DNA of 64,000 bases, taken from Nitrospirales bacterium (GTDB lineage: Bacteria; Nitrospirota; Nitrospiria; Nitrospirales; UBA8639). The notes beneath the pieces are model-generated. The model ran no database searches and was not told where the DNA came from. It was given only the letters and a program-made list of their open reading frames with translations. A program made the translations under genes and the position numbers. The DNA is taken from positions 124,001-188,000 of the forward strand of contig JAJEJG010000013.1 in NCBI GenBank assembly GCA_022828225.1. Direction: 5' to 3'. Positions within the stretch are counted from its first letter, which is position 1, and each line of letters begins with the position of its first letter. Positions 57,789 through 64,000 of the stretch are shown piece after piece.

Positions 57789-58028
57789 ACGAGCACGTCC
57801 GGGCGAGAATTCAGCCATTCATCTTGGTGAAGCGGGCTGGTTCTCGCCTGGTGCCGAACAGCCTCGCCTCACGATGCCTTGTCCGCTGACGGCTGTTTCC
57901 GTTCGTTTTTTGTGGCCGCCTCGGGACCGGACGGACCGGCGCGCAGTCTCGACCCGGACGGAATTGCCGGTCGCGCAAGGCGGCAAAGACAGCCCTGACA
58001 CACGGGAACGGTTTGACGGGTTCCGACC
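57789..58028. other. Gap before the sigma-54 activator: nothing recognised
   Basis: About 240 bases without a gene. A small inverted pair (GACGG/CCGTT) and a T-rich stretch near 57903 might be a weak transcription end. No consensus promoter was found for the regulator. Confidence 0.3.
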
Positions 58029-59444
58029 TTGTCCATTCCAGAAGAAGACTTCCAACTTGACTTTCGCAAAAATCCGGACGTCCTCGGCGCCATGGTCGAC
58101 GCCATGGGCGACGGCGTCTTTACCGTGAATCCCCAGGGCCATATTGTCGCGTGGAGTGCGGGCGCGGCGCGGATTACCGGCTATTCCAGCGATGAAGTCA
58201 TCGGCAAGTCCTGCCACATTCTTGAAGGGCAAAACTGTAAAGGGTTTTACAAACTTACCGAGTTTTTGGAGAACCCGACGCCCTATCCGTGGGGAATCTG
58301 CAATCAGGAATGTAAGGTTTTATCGAAGGATGGAAGAGAATTGTATCTCTATGGAAACGTATTCGTCCTTCGCGATGAACGCGGCGCTGTAGCCGGTGCC
58401 GTGGGAACGTTCATGGATCTCACCTCCTTTATTTTAGCCAAAGAAAAAATTCAGGTTTTAGAAGAACAGGCTCGGTCCCGAGATTCCTTTCAGCAGATGA
58501 TCGGGCGTAGCGGTGTCATGCAGGAAGTCTTTCGACGCGTGCGCTTGGCCGCGCAAGGCGACGTGCCTGTCCTGCTGACCGGGGAGTCGGGCACGGGAAA
58601 GGAATTGGCGGCACGGGCCATCCATGCCCTCAGTGGCAGAAAGGATAAGCCGTTTTTTGCCATCAATTGTTCGGCCATTCCGGAGACCTTGATCGAAAGC
58701 GAGTTGTTCGGTCACGTGAAAGGGGCTTTTACGGGGGCAATCCGCGATAAAGTCGGTGTGTTCCAGGCGGCCGAGGGGGGCACCCTGTTTCTGGATGAAA
58801 TCGGCGATACGAGTCCGTTGCTTCAACTCAAACTTCTTCGCGTGTTGCAGGAGAGCGAGATCCGGCGCGTCGGTGATGAAAAAAGCATAAAGGTCGACGT
58901 GCGCTTCATTACGGCGACGAACAAAAAACTCAGGGACTTGTTGACCGCAGGGGCCATACGGGAAGACTTCTATTATCGCATTCGGGTCTTTGAAATTTCC
59001 CTGCCGGCCCTGAGAGAACGGCGTGAAGACCTACCCGGGTTAGTCAGTCACTTTGTGGCCGAAGGGTCAAAAGTGTATCCCCGTGCCATTAACGATATTG
59101 CGCAGGATGCGATGCAGCAGATGCTGAAGCATACATGGCCGGGAAACGTTCGGGAATTGCGAAATGCCATCGAACATGCCTTCGTAACGGCGGAAGGGGG
59201 CTGTTTGACCGTAATCGATCTCCCTCCGGATATTCGTATGTCCACGTCCTCTATCTCCAATGCGTCAATCAAAGAGCCTCTGACCCCTGAGCAACAGGCT
59301 GAGGGCGATCAGATAATTGAAGCTCTGCGACAGACACGGGGCAACAAAACCAAAGCGGCCAAATTATTGGGATACAGTCGAGTGACGTTGTGGAAAAAAC
59401 TGCAACAGTTCGGCATTCAAGGAACTTCCTCTCAAGTTCGTTAA
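58029..59444 (+). CDS. Sigma-54-dependent transcriptional activator, PAS-AAA+-Fis
   Basis: A 471-residue bacterial enhancer-binding protein. PAS domain (about 12-130, [22 protein letters not shown]) contains cysteines 62, 70, 91 and 95. The AAA+ domain (about 155-390) has Walker A GESGTGKE (185-192), the sigma-54 contact GAFTGA (232-237) and [13 protein letters not shown] Fis-type helix-turn-helix ([20 protein letters not shown]) closes the protein. There is no receiver domain, so it senses directly, probably by redox or a cofactor at the cysteines. TTG 58029 is the start in frame; an ATG lies about 20 codons on. The gene is directly followed by its likely own target sites. Confidence 0.93.
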   Translation: MSIPEEDFQLDFRKNPDVLGAMVDAMGDGVFTVNPQGHIVAWSAGAARITGYSSDEVIGKSCHILEGQNCKGFYKLTEFLENPTPYPWGICNQECKVLSKDGRELYLYGNVFVLRDERGAVAGAVGTFMDLTSFILAKEKIQVLEEQARSRDSFQQMIGRSGVMQEVFRRVRLAAQGDVPVLLTGESGTGKELAARAIHALSGRKDKPFFAINCSAIPETLIESELFGHVKGAFTGAIRDKVGVFQAAEGGTLFLDEIGDTSPLLQLKLLRVLQESEIRRVGDEKSIKVDVRFITATNKKLRDLLTAGAIREDFYYRIRVFEISLPALRERREDLPGLVSHFVAEGSKVYPRAINDIAQDAMQQMLKHTWPGNVRELRNAIEHAFVTAEGGCLTVIDLPPDIRMSTSSISNASIKEPLTPEQQAEGDQIIEALRQTRGNKTKAAKLLGYSRVTLWKKLQQFGIQGTSSQVR

Positions 59445-59480
59445 CATGCTAAGTTAACGAGTTAACGTTATATCGTTAAC
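59439..59480 (+). promoter_or_regulatory. Cluster of four GTTAAC sites (candidate activator binding sites)
   Basis: CGTTAAC (59439-59445), GTTAACG (59453-59459), GTTAACG (59461-59467) and CGTTAAC (59474-59480) form two inverted pairs spaced 7 and 6 bases. They start on the stop codon of the activator gene and lie 93 to 134 bases upstream of the -24 element, the usual distance for enhancer sites of sigma-54 activators. Confidence 0.7.
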
Positions 59481-59523
59481 ATGACCTCCCCTCCTTAAAC
59501 ATTCTCAAAGGGTTCACATTGCA

Positions 59524-59553
59524 ACCCCTTAAAATTAAAGGGTAACTTTTTTT
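59524..59553 (+). terminator. Weak terminator after the activator gene
   Basis: ACCCCTT (59524-59530) pairs with AAAGGGT (59537-59543) with one mismatch and a six-base loop, followed by seven T at 59547-59553. It could end the activator transcript before the sigma-54 promoter. An overlapping alternative stem uses AAGGGTT at 59508. Confidence 0.45.
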
Positions 59554-59572
59554 GTTGTGCCGATTTGAAAAG

Positions 59573-59588
59573 TGGCATAGGCTTTGCT
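59573..59588 (+). promoter_or_regulatory. Sigma-54 (-24/-12) promoter of the DUF1264-cytochrome operon
   Basis: TGGCATAGGCTTTGCT matches the consensus TGGCAC-N5-TTGCW with only the final C of TGGCAC changed to T. GG and GC are spaced exactly as required. Transcription would start near 59600, giving a leader of about 85 bases. The next ATG is 59686 with AAGGAGGTG. Confidence 0.82.
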
Positions 59589-59685
59589 TTGAGAATGAAG
59601 TGTGTATGAAAAAACGTTGCAAGGAAAGATCGCTCGTAGTTTTTAGAAAAGGACGATTTATTCATTAACCACAAGGAGGTGGGTC

Positions 59686-60201
59686 ATGTTCGGTTCGATT
59701 CGTGCGATGAGTTTCACCGTGCTGTTCAGCGTCTTCTTTCTTAGTTTGATGATCACCCCAGCCTTGAGCGACGGCGGTCCGGCGGACGGCTTCGGGCTGC
59801 ACGTTCAAGCCCCTCATATGATGGCCGACGGACAAATCGGTGGTCCCTTCCATCACTATTGCAAAGGCATTTCCAACGAAATCATCCAGTGCCTGCTCTT
59901 TCCGTCTACCGACCCCAAGGCTCCTTTGGTCGGGGTGGAATATTTCGTGGCCAAGGATCTGGCCCGCAAGGAAGTTCCGCTCATCACGTGGAACAGAAAC
60001 TTCCACGACCATGAAGTGGAAATCGCCACCGGTCGTGTGCTGATTCTGGACATTGAGGATAAAAACAAGGTCGCGGAAATTGCAGCCGCTGCCTCGCAAA
60101 CCGACGGCGTGATTTACCATCTCTGGCAACCCGGTCAAAAGGTGCCGGATGGAACCGTGACGATTCCGAATTCAGTCGGCCACAAATTCCGTACCGAGTA
60201 G
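59686..60201 (+). CDS. Secreted DUF1264 (oil-body-associated-protein-like) protein
   Basis: A 171-residue product with a signal peptide (SFTVLFSVFFLSLMITPALS) and the DUF1264 core: FHHYCKGISNEIIQCLLFPST, then PLVGVEYFVAKDLAR and FHDHEVEIATGRV. In plants this domain occurs in oil-body-associated proteins; bacterial members are uncharacterised. The conserved HHYC and HDHE segments look like a metal or ligand site. It is the first gene after the sigma-54 promoter, with a strong Shine-Dalgarno, and is followed by cytochromes, which suggests a periplasmic redox-linked role. Confidence 0.88.
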   Translation: MFGSIRAMSFTVLFSVFFLSLMITPALSDGGPADGFGLHVQAPHMMADGQIGGPFHHYCKGISNEIIQCLLFPSTDPKAPLVGVEYFVAKDLARKEVPLITWNRNFHDHEVEIATGRVLILDIEDKNKVAEIAAAASQTDGVIYHLWQPGQKVPDGTVTIPNSVGHKFRTE

Positions 60202-60283
60202 TAACACATAGTGCCGGTGCGGGAACGATTCCTTTCCCGCGCCGGCTTTGCCCGCCAACATTTTTCACAGAAGGAAACGTCTG

Positions 60284-60730
60284 ATGCGGATTGCGGACAG
60301 ACAAGCGGTGAGTTGCGTCCTTATCGCGCTCTTGGTGGGAGGGTCGGTCGTCTGGGGAGGAGACCCTGCGGTTCTCGATCCGCGCGTGCCGCCGGATCAG
60401 ATCGAAGAAGCCAGAACGTGGCGGAATCCATTTTCCGTGACACCTGAACGTCTCGAACGAGGAAAAGAGATCTTCCATGGGAAAGGCTTTTGTGTGACGT
60501 GTCATGGGCGTGACGGGAAGGGATTGGGTAACATTCCCGGTCTTCGAGGAAAACTCCCGAGAAATTTCACGGACACCCAGTGGCAGGCCGCGCGGACCGA
60601 TGGGGAACTGTTTTGGATTTTGAAAAACGGCAGCCCGGGTACGGATATGGCCTCGTTCATTCCGCTCGTGTTGACGGAAGAAGAGGCGTGGCACGTTCTC
60701 CTGTACGTGCGCGCCTTTGGCGGAACGTAA
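60284..60730 (+). CDS. Monoheme c-type cytochrome
   Basis: A 148-residue periplasmic cytochrome: signal peptide (VSCVLIALLVGGSVVWG), then a class I-like domain with the heme site CVTCH (Cys70, Cys73, His74), PGLRGKLPRNFTD and a probable axial Met in GTDMASF. It ends EEAWHVLLYVRAFGG, the final helix of the fold. The start ATG 60284 follows AAGGAAAC. It is 82 bases after the DUF1264 gene and 38 before the tetraheme gene, so one operon is likely. Confidence 0.88.
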   Translation: MRIADRQAVSCVLIALLVGGSVVWGGDPAVLDPRVPPDQIEEARTWRNPFSVTPERLERGKEIFHGKGFCVTCHGRDGKGLGNIPGLRGKLPRNFTDTQWQAARTDGELFWILKNGSPGTDMASFIPLVLTEEEAWHVLLYVRAFGGT

Positions 60731-60768
60731 GCCGTTGGCATGAATAGTCGTAGAGGGAGAGGAGAGAC

Positions 60769-62199
60769 ATGAAACAGAAGATCCGGTCTTTATGGAACGT
60801 GGTGGGAACGGCGTCCGCGGGTGTGCTCGTCGTGGCCTGTGTGAGCCTGTTGGCCTTCTCACCGCTTTGGGCTGCCGATGAGCGGCAGGCTGAAGTGACG
60901 GTGAAGACCGTCTGCTCGACCTGCCACAAATTTGAAGGTGAGCCGGAAAGCCGGTTCAATTTGAAAGCTCCGGATTTGATGTGGGCCGGGAGCAAGTACC
61001 GGCACGCCTGGTTGGTCGGGTTTCTCTCCGGAAAGGAAAAACGGTTATACGCCAAAAGCTATCGATGGGATCAGGGGTGGGAACCGGACGCACACGCGGC
61101 CCTTCCGGAGGAGCAAGCCGAGGCGCTCGCGACCTACTTGGAAAAACAGTACGTTGACCCACGCGTGGAAGTCGGCGCGTTCGACGTTTCGCAGGTGACC
61201 AAAAAAGAAGCGGAATTCGGCGCCGTCGCGTACAAGGAGCATGCCTGCATCGGATGCCATACCATTGAGGAAAACGGGCAATTGGTCGGCGGCCCGCAAA
61301 GTGTCGACTTGGCGGAGTCCGGCAGGCGCTATAATCCTGATTGGCTCTACCGGTTTGCGCTTAATCCGCAGGATTTCACGCCTCACAGCGGAGAATTCCT
61401 GGCTGACGCCACGGATTTCGGCGTACGGGCGATTGTCGGGTATCTCATGACCCTGGGCGTTCCGGATTTCAAATACCACGAGCCATGGACCGGCCCGGAG
61501 TTTGCACAGGCAAGCGTGGAACGGGGAAAGGTGGTGTACAAGGAATACTGTTCGCAATGTCATGGTACGACCGGAGAAGGGGATGGTCCGGCCGCGTCAG
61601 GCTTGAGTCCCAAACCCGCGGTTCATGCGAAGATGGCCTTTGACAAGCTGCCGGCGGAATACCTCTACAACGTGATCAATCATGGCGGGCGAAGCGTGGG
61701 AAAGTCGCCCACCATGCCGTACTGGGATCTCACGATCGGCCAACAGGGGGTGGCGGATGTCATGGCGTATCTGAAAGCGACGTTTAAGGGCGTGCCCGAA
61801 ACCACGGCTGCCGCAACGGGGACGGGTCCGTCCGGGGTGTGCCCGCAGCCGCGTAAGACCAAACGCGCTCCGGGAAAGTTTCGGAATATGACGAATCCCT
61901 TACCTGTCAATGCGGCCAACATCAAGGCCGGCGAAACGCTATACCAAAAAACGGCTCAACCCTTGGCGTGCTTCAACTGTCATGGAACCAAAGGCGACGG
62001 TCAAGGACCCATGGGGGCTGCTTTGAATCCACCTCCACGAAACTTCACGTGTGGGGAAACCATGAAGGACATATCCGACGGTCAGATGTTCTGGATCATC
62101 AAAAACGGCTCCAAAGGTACCGGCATGATGGCCTTTTCCAATATGCCCGATAATCAGATCTGGCAATTGATTCACTACATCAACGCGTTGGTGAAATAG
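60769..62199 (+). CDS. Tetraheme c-type cytochrome
   Basis: A 476-residue periplasmic protein with a signal peptide (VGTASAGVLVVACVSLLAFSPLWA) and four CxxCH sites at residues 49-53, 160-164, 261-265 and 401-405, each in its own cytochrome c-like segment. The last two carry GTTGEGDGPAASGLSPKP and GTKGDGQGPMGAALNPPPRNF, the same P-x-x-F hairpin as the monoheme protein. The final part (QMFWIIKNGSKGTGMM) repeats that fold. It looks like a fusion of four cytochrome domains, an electron conduit. Axial ligands are not certain for all. Confidence 0.9.
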   Translation: MKQKIRSLWNVVGTASAGVLVVACVSLLAFSPLWAADERQAEVTVKTVCSTCHKFEGEPESRFNLKAPDLMWAGSKYRHAWLVGFLSGKEKRLYAKSYRWDQGWEPDAHAALPEEQAEALATYLEKQYVDPRVEVGAFDVSQVTKKEAEFGAVAYKEHACIGCHTIEENGQLVGGPQSVDLAESGRRYNPDWLYRFALNPQDFTPHSGEFLADATDFGVRAIVGYLMTLGVPDFKYHEPWTGPEFAQASVERGKVVYKEYCSQCHGTTGEGDGPAASGLSPKPAVHAKMAFDKLPAEYLYNVINHGGRSVGKSPTMPYWDLTIGQQGVADVMAYLKATFKGVPETTAAATGTGPSGVCPQPRKTKRAPGKFRNMTNPLPVNAANIKAGETLYQKTAQPLACFNCHGTKGDGQGPMGAALNPPPRNFTCGETMKDISDGQMFWIIKNGSKGTGMMAFSNMPDNQIWQLIHYINALVK

Positions 62200-62205
62200 A
62201 AAAAA

Positions 62206-62242
62206 AGGGGCGGCGCCAGTCTTCGTTATGGCAGCCGCCCCT
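62206..62242 (+). terminator. GC-rich hairpin between tetraheme gene and last secreted gene
   Basis: AGGGGCGGC (62206-62214) pairs with GCCGCCCCT (62234-62242) across a 19-base loop, right after the stop codon. No T-run follows. It could reduce read-through to the last gene or protect the cytochrome mRNA. Confidence 0.45.
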
Positions 62243-62400
62243 CTCCCACCTGATCAAATTGAAGATTGACGCGTACCGCGTGGCCTTGTTAGCTTAGCGA
62301 CCTGACTTCTTTGGTTGCCGCTCAACGGCAGCTCCATTTGCACAAAATTCGGCATCTCGGTTGTGCATAATCATGAACTTATAACGGAGGAGCATTTTCC

Positions 62401-62949
62401 ATGAAAAACAATGAGCACGAATGTCTGTCTGGGGCGGCAGGTATGAGGAAGCATTGGAAGTCGTTGTCGCTCATGATTGGAATCCTTGGCGTCTGCGCCT
62501 CGGCATTGGTCGCTGTCCCGTCTGTTGTTCGGGCCGATGCTTCGCAGGACGACATAAAGGAAGCCTTTGCACCCGTGTTGAAGTTGGAAGGCAAGGCCCG
62601 CAAGGAGATTAACGCGATTGCGAATATGATCGCTCCGGGTTCGAAGATGGTTCCTATAGATGCCACCAAGGCCAGCGGGGAAATGTGCATGCTGGAGACG
62701 GTGACCAAACACAATATGATCCATTTTTCTCAAACCCCCGAACAAACCCAAGAAGATGTCGTGTATTACATCAATCCCGCCACGTTTATCGAAAACGGCT
62801 TGGATGTCAAGAAACTTCCTCGGCACCCCAGTGAATTGGGGAAGATGGAGCCGCTCAAATGGTATTACTATGATGGGACCTATGTGGAACCACACCAGGG
62901 TACGCAACTGAATAAGGAATTTGTCATTATGAGCGTGAATGTAAAATAG
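62401..62949 (+). CDS. Secreted protein of unknown function
   Basis: A 182-residue product with an N-terminal stretch and signal peptide (MRKHWKSLSLMIGILGVCASALVAVPSVVRA after a 14-residue polar lead). The mature part has ASQDDIKEAFAPVLKLEGKARKEINAI and an end with LKWYYYDGTYVEPHQG and NKEFVIMSVNVK. No heme or metal motif is visible, and I do not recognise a family. ATG 62401 follows ACGGAGGAG. It probably belongs to the sigma-54 operon or has its own promoter in the 200-base gap. A strong hairpin follows. Confidence 0.8.
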   Translation: MKNNEHECLSGAAGMRKHWKSLSLMIGILGVCASALVAVPSVVRADASQDDIKEAFAPVLKLEGKARKEINAIANMIAPGSKMVPIDATKASGEMCMLETVTKHNMIHFSQTPEQTQEDVVYYINPATFIENGLDVKKLPRHPSELGKMEPLKWYYYDGTYVEPHQGTQLNKEFVIMSVNVK

Positions 62950-63057
62950 CTCAGAAGTTTCGATACATGAATCACCGCTCTGTCCGGAACGGCGTCATGT
63001 ATGACGTCGACCAGCGCATGTTCCGCTCATACGGTAAGAATTGAAGTGCTTGAGGCG

Positions 63058-63101
63058 GGATGCCTGGATGCCCCGGGATTTATGGGGCACTCCAGGCATC
63101 C
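63058..63101 (+). terminator. Long GC-rich hairpin downstream of the secreted gene
   Basis: GGATGCCTGGA-TGCCCC (63058-63074) pairs with GGGGCA-C-TCCAGGCATCC (63084-63101), 17 bp with one bulge. Only TTCAACG follows, so it may need Rho or act as an mRNA 3' stabiliser. Confidence 0.55.
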
Positions 63102-63522
63102 TTCAACGCAGCTTCGGGTGCCATTCAAAACATTTCTTTCCCACTACCCCAGTGCCGATTCCCGAGCCTTAACCGGCCAAGAGTTCATCGCGTCCGGATG
63201 GCAGGGATATCGGTCTCATAATCCTGCCCATCATCACTAACAAAATTTCCCAATCAGTAGAATAGTTGAAGCGAGCCCGCCGGTTGATGGCAGCAATCCT
63301 CTCTGACCGGATCAGGTTGGGCTGATTGCCCAACGCTGCTTCGTGGGCTCTCATCTTCTGCCGGGCGACCTTGTTGAACACCTGTCCAGTGCGATGGAAG
63401 CGAAAATACCTTGACAAAACAGGCGGATTAGGCGTGTATTTGACATATCAGTCCAATACCGGCGGTTTAATGCATCATTCTATTCGGAGTATGCAGTAAC
63501 GAGTCGATAGAAGTTCACGATC
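63102..63522. other. Gap before the secretin-like gene: no confident gene
   Basis: An 82-codon minus-strand frame (63169-63417) is open but has no ribosome-binding site or recognisable domain. A possible promoter TTGACA-18-TGTATT at 63411-63440 would give a leader of about 75 bases to the next start. Nothing else was seen. Confidence 0.35.
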
Positions 63523-64000
63523 ATGCAAACTCGATCAATTCGTTTGTCGATAAAATCGTCCTGCGGGCATTGTGACCGGGGAGAAGGTGGATTATGGCAA
63601 CCGTGGATTTTCGTGCTGAGCGTGCTTGTGGCTTCCATGGCCGCGAGTTGTACGTCTGGTCCCGTCCAATCGACAAGGCCACAGCGTGCAGTCCCCGAGC
63701 CGGAGGCTGTCCAGCGTGACGTTCGTTCTGCGGAAGTCGATACTCTCAAACGCGATGAACGAAGCCCAATCCCGTTTTCTCTCGAAGACCGGATGGCGCT
63801 TGGAACCTCTTCAGGCCTGTCCCTCGACGACGGCGAACCTGCCCGGGTGTTCAGCTTTCGCGCACGGGAAATGCCGCTGGTCGACGCCCTACGGCTGTTC
63901 TCACGCGCCAATGCGCTCAATATCGTCGTGGAGCCGGGGATCGAGGGCGTGGTCACGGTCGACTTTCAGGGTCTTGCGCTCGACAACGCCATGTCCGCGC
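63523..64000 (+). CDS. Secretin-like lipoprotein, N-terminal part (runs off the window)
   Basis: From ATG 63523 the frame stays open to the right edge (about 159 codons). It shows a lipoprotein-type signal (WIFVLSVLVASMAASC, Cys near residue 40), a low-complexity Arg/Glu/Pro stretch and then an STN/secretin N0-like domain: FSFRAREMPLVDALRLFSRAN, IVVEPGIEGVVTVDFQGLALDNAMSA. This matches the N-terminus of PilQ/MshL/GspD secretins. Pilus, mannose-sensitive haemagglutinin or type II secretion use cannot be told from this part. The start has a weak ribosome-binding site. Confidence 0.75.
   Translation, partial: MQTRSIRLSIKSSCGHCDRGEGGLWQPWIFVLSVLVASMAASCTSGPVQSTRPQRAVPEPEAVQRDVRSAEVDTLKRDERSPIPFSLEDRMALGTSSGLSLDDGEPARVFSFRAREMPLVDALRLFSRANALNIVVEPGIEGVVTVDFQGLALDNAMSA

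Noticed and set aside
63001-63240. 79-codon plus-strand frame over the hairpin at 63058
   Set aside because: It translates the hairpin sequence and has no ribosome-binding site or domain.
63169-63417. 82-codon minus-strand frame near the right end
   Set aside because: No ribosome-binding site, family or neighbours to support it.

Overview
The window is a bacterial chromosome segment of moderately high GC with dense, mostly co-oriented housekeeping genes. Gene order (rimP-nusA-infB-ylxP-rbfA-truB-rpsO-pnp-M16 peptidase), a citramalate route to isoleucine, a DUF1264 protein beside c-type cytochromes, lipid A glycosylation genes and many secreted cytochromes and porins suggest a Gram-negative Nitrospirota (Nitrospira-like) organism. 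That assignment is inference from gene content and protein style; no 16S rRNA gene is present.

Layout. 1-13.6 kb: 3' end of panB, purA, tRNA-Lys, the transcription/translation operon rimP to pnp, an M16 peptidase, then two well-expressed-looking secreted proteins of unknown function closed by a strong bidirectional terminator. 13.6-19.1 kb (minus strand): mutS, tsaE, nnr, pdxJ. 19.3-26.1 kb: alaC-hom-thrC-lysC-cimA, an aspartate-family/isoleucine precursor block. 26.1-32.5 kb: IHF subunit, MerR regulator, tRNA-Pro, small lineage genes, mutM, phoH-ybeY-ftsY. 32.5-44.4 kb: envelope genes (M1-like peptidase, TolB-like propeller, PAP2 phosphatase, lipid-linked sugar transferase genes with a higBA toxin-antitoxin pair lodged between them, a methyltransferase, two TatA-like proteins). 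44.4-54.8 kb: a beta-barrel porin, then an accessory stretch with gene remnants, a retropepsin-like gene pair, a 9-bp tandem array, a frameshifted small gene, a catalytically dead caspase-like lipoprotein, yajQ and cstA. 55-64 kb: an EVE protein, a cupredoxin, a large periplasmic protein and a sigma-54 activator followed by a clearly sigma-54-type promoter driving DUF1264, a monoheme cytochrome, a tetraheme cytochrome and a secreted protein; the window ends inside a secretin-like lipoprotein.

The most promising candidate for an undescribed system is this last block: a one-component PAS/AAA+/Fis activator with four cysteines in its PAS domain, a cluster of four GTTAAC sites placed at upstream-activator distance, a near-consensus -24/-12 promoter and a periplasmic cytochrome/DUF1264 operon. 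Together they look like a redox-responsive, sigma-54-controlled electron-transfer module.

A second theme is repeats. At least six loci between 28.9 and 52.3 kb carry a modular palindromic element (a CTGG/ATTCCC...GGGAAT hairpin joined by an A-rich linker to a GGCGC...GGCTAC hairpin). Other dispersed repeats lie around these, one of them inserted in frame inside a coding sequence, and a 142-bp MITE-like hairpin separates rpsO from pnp.
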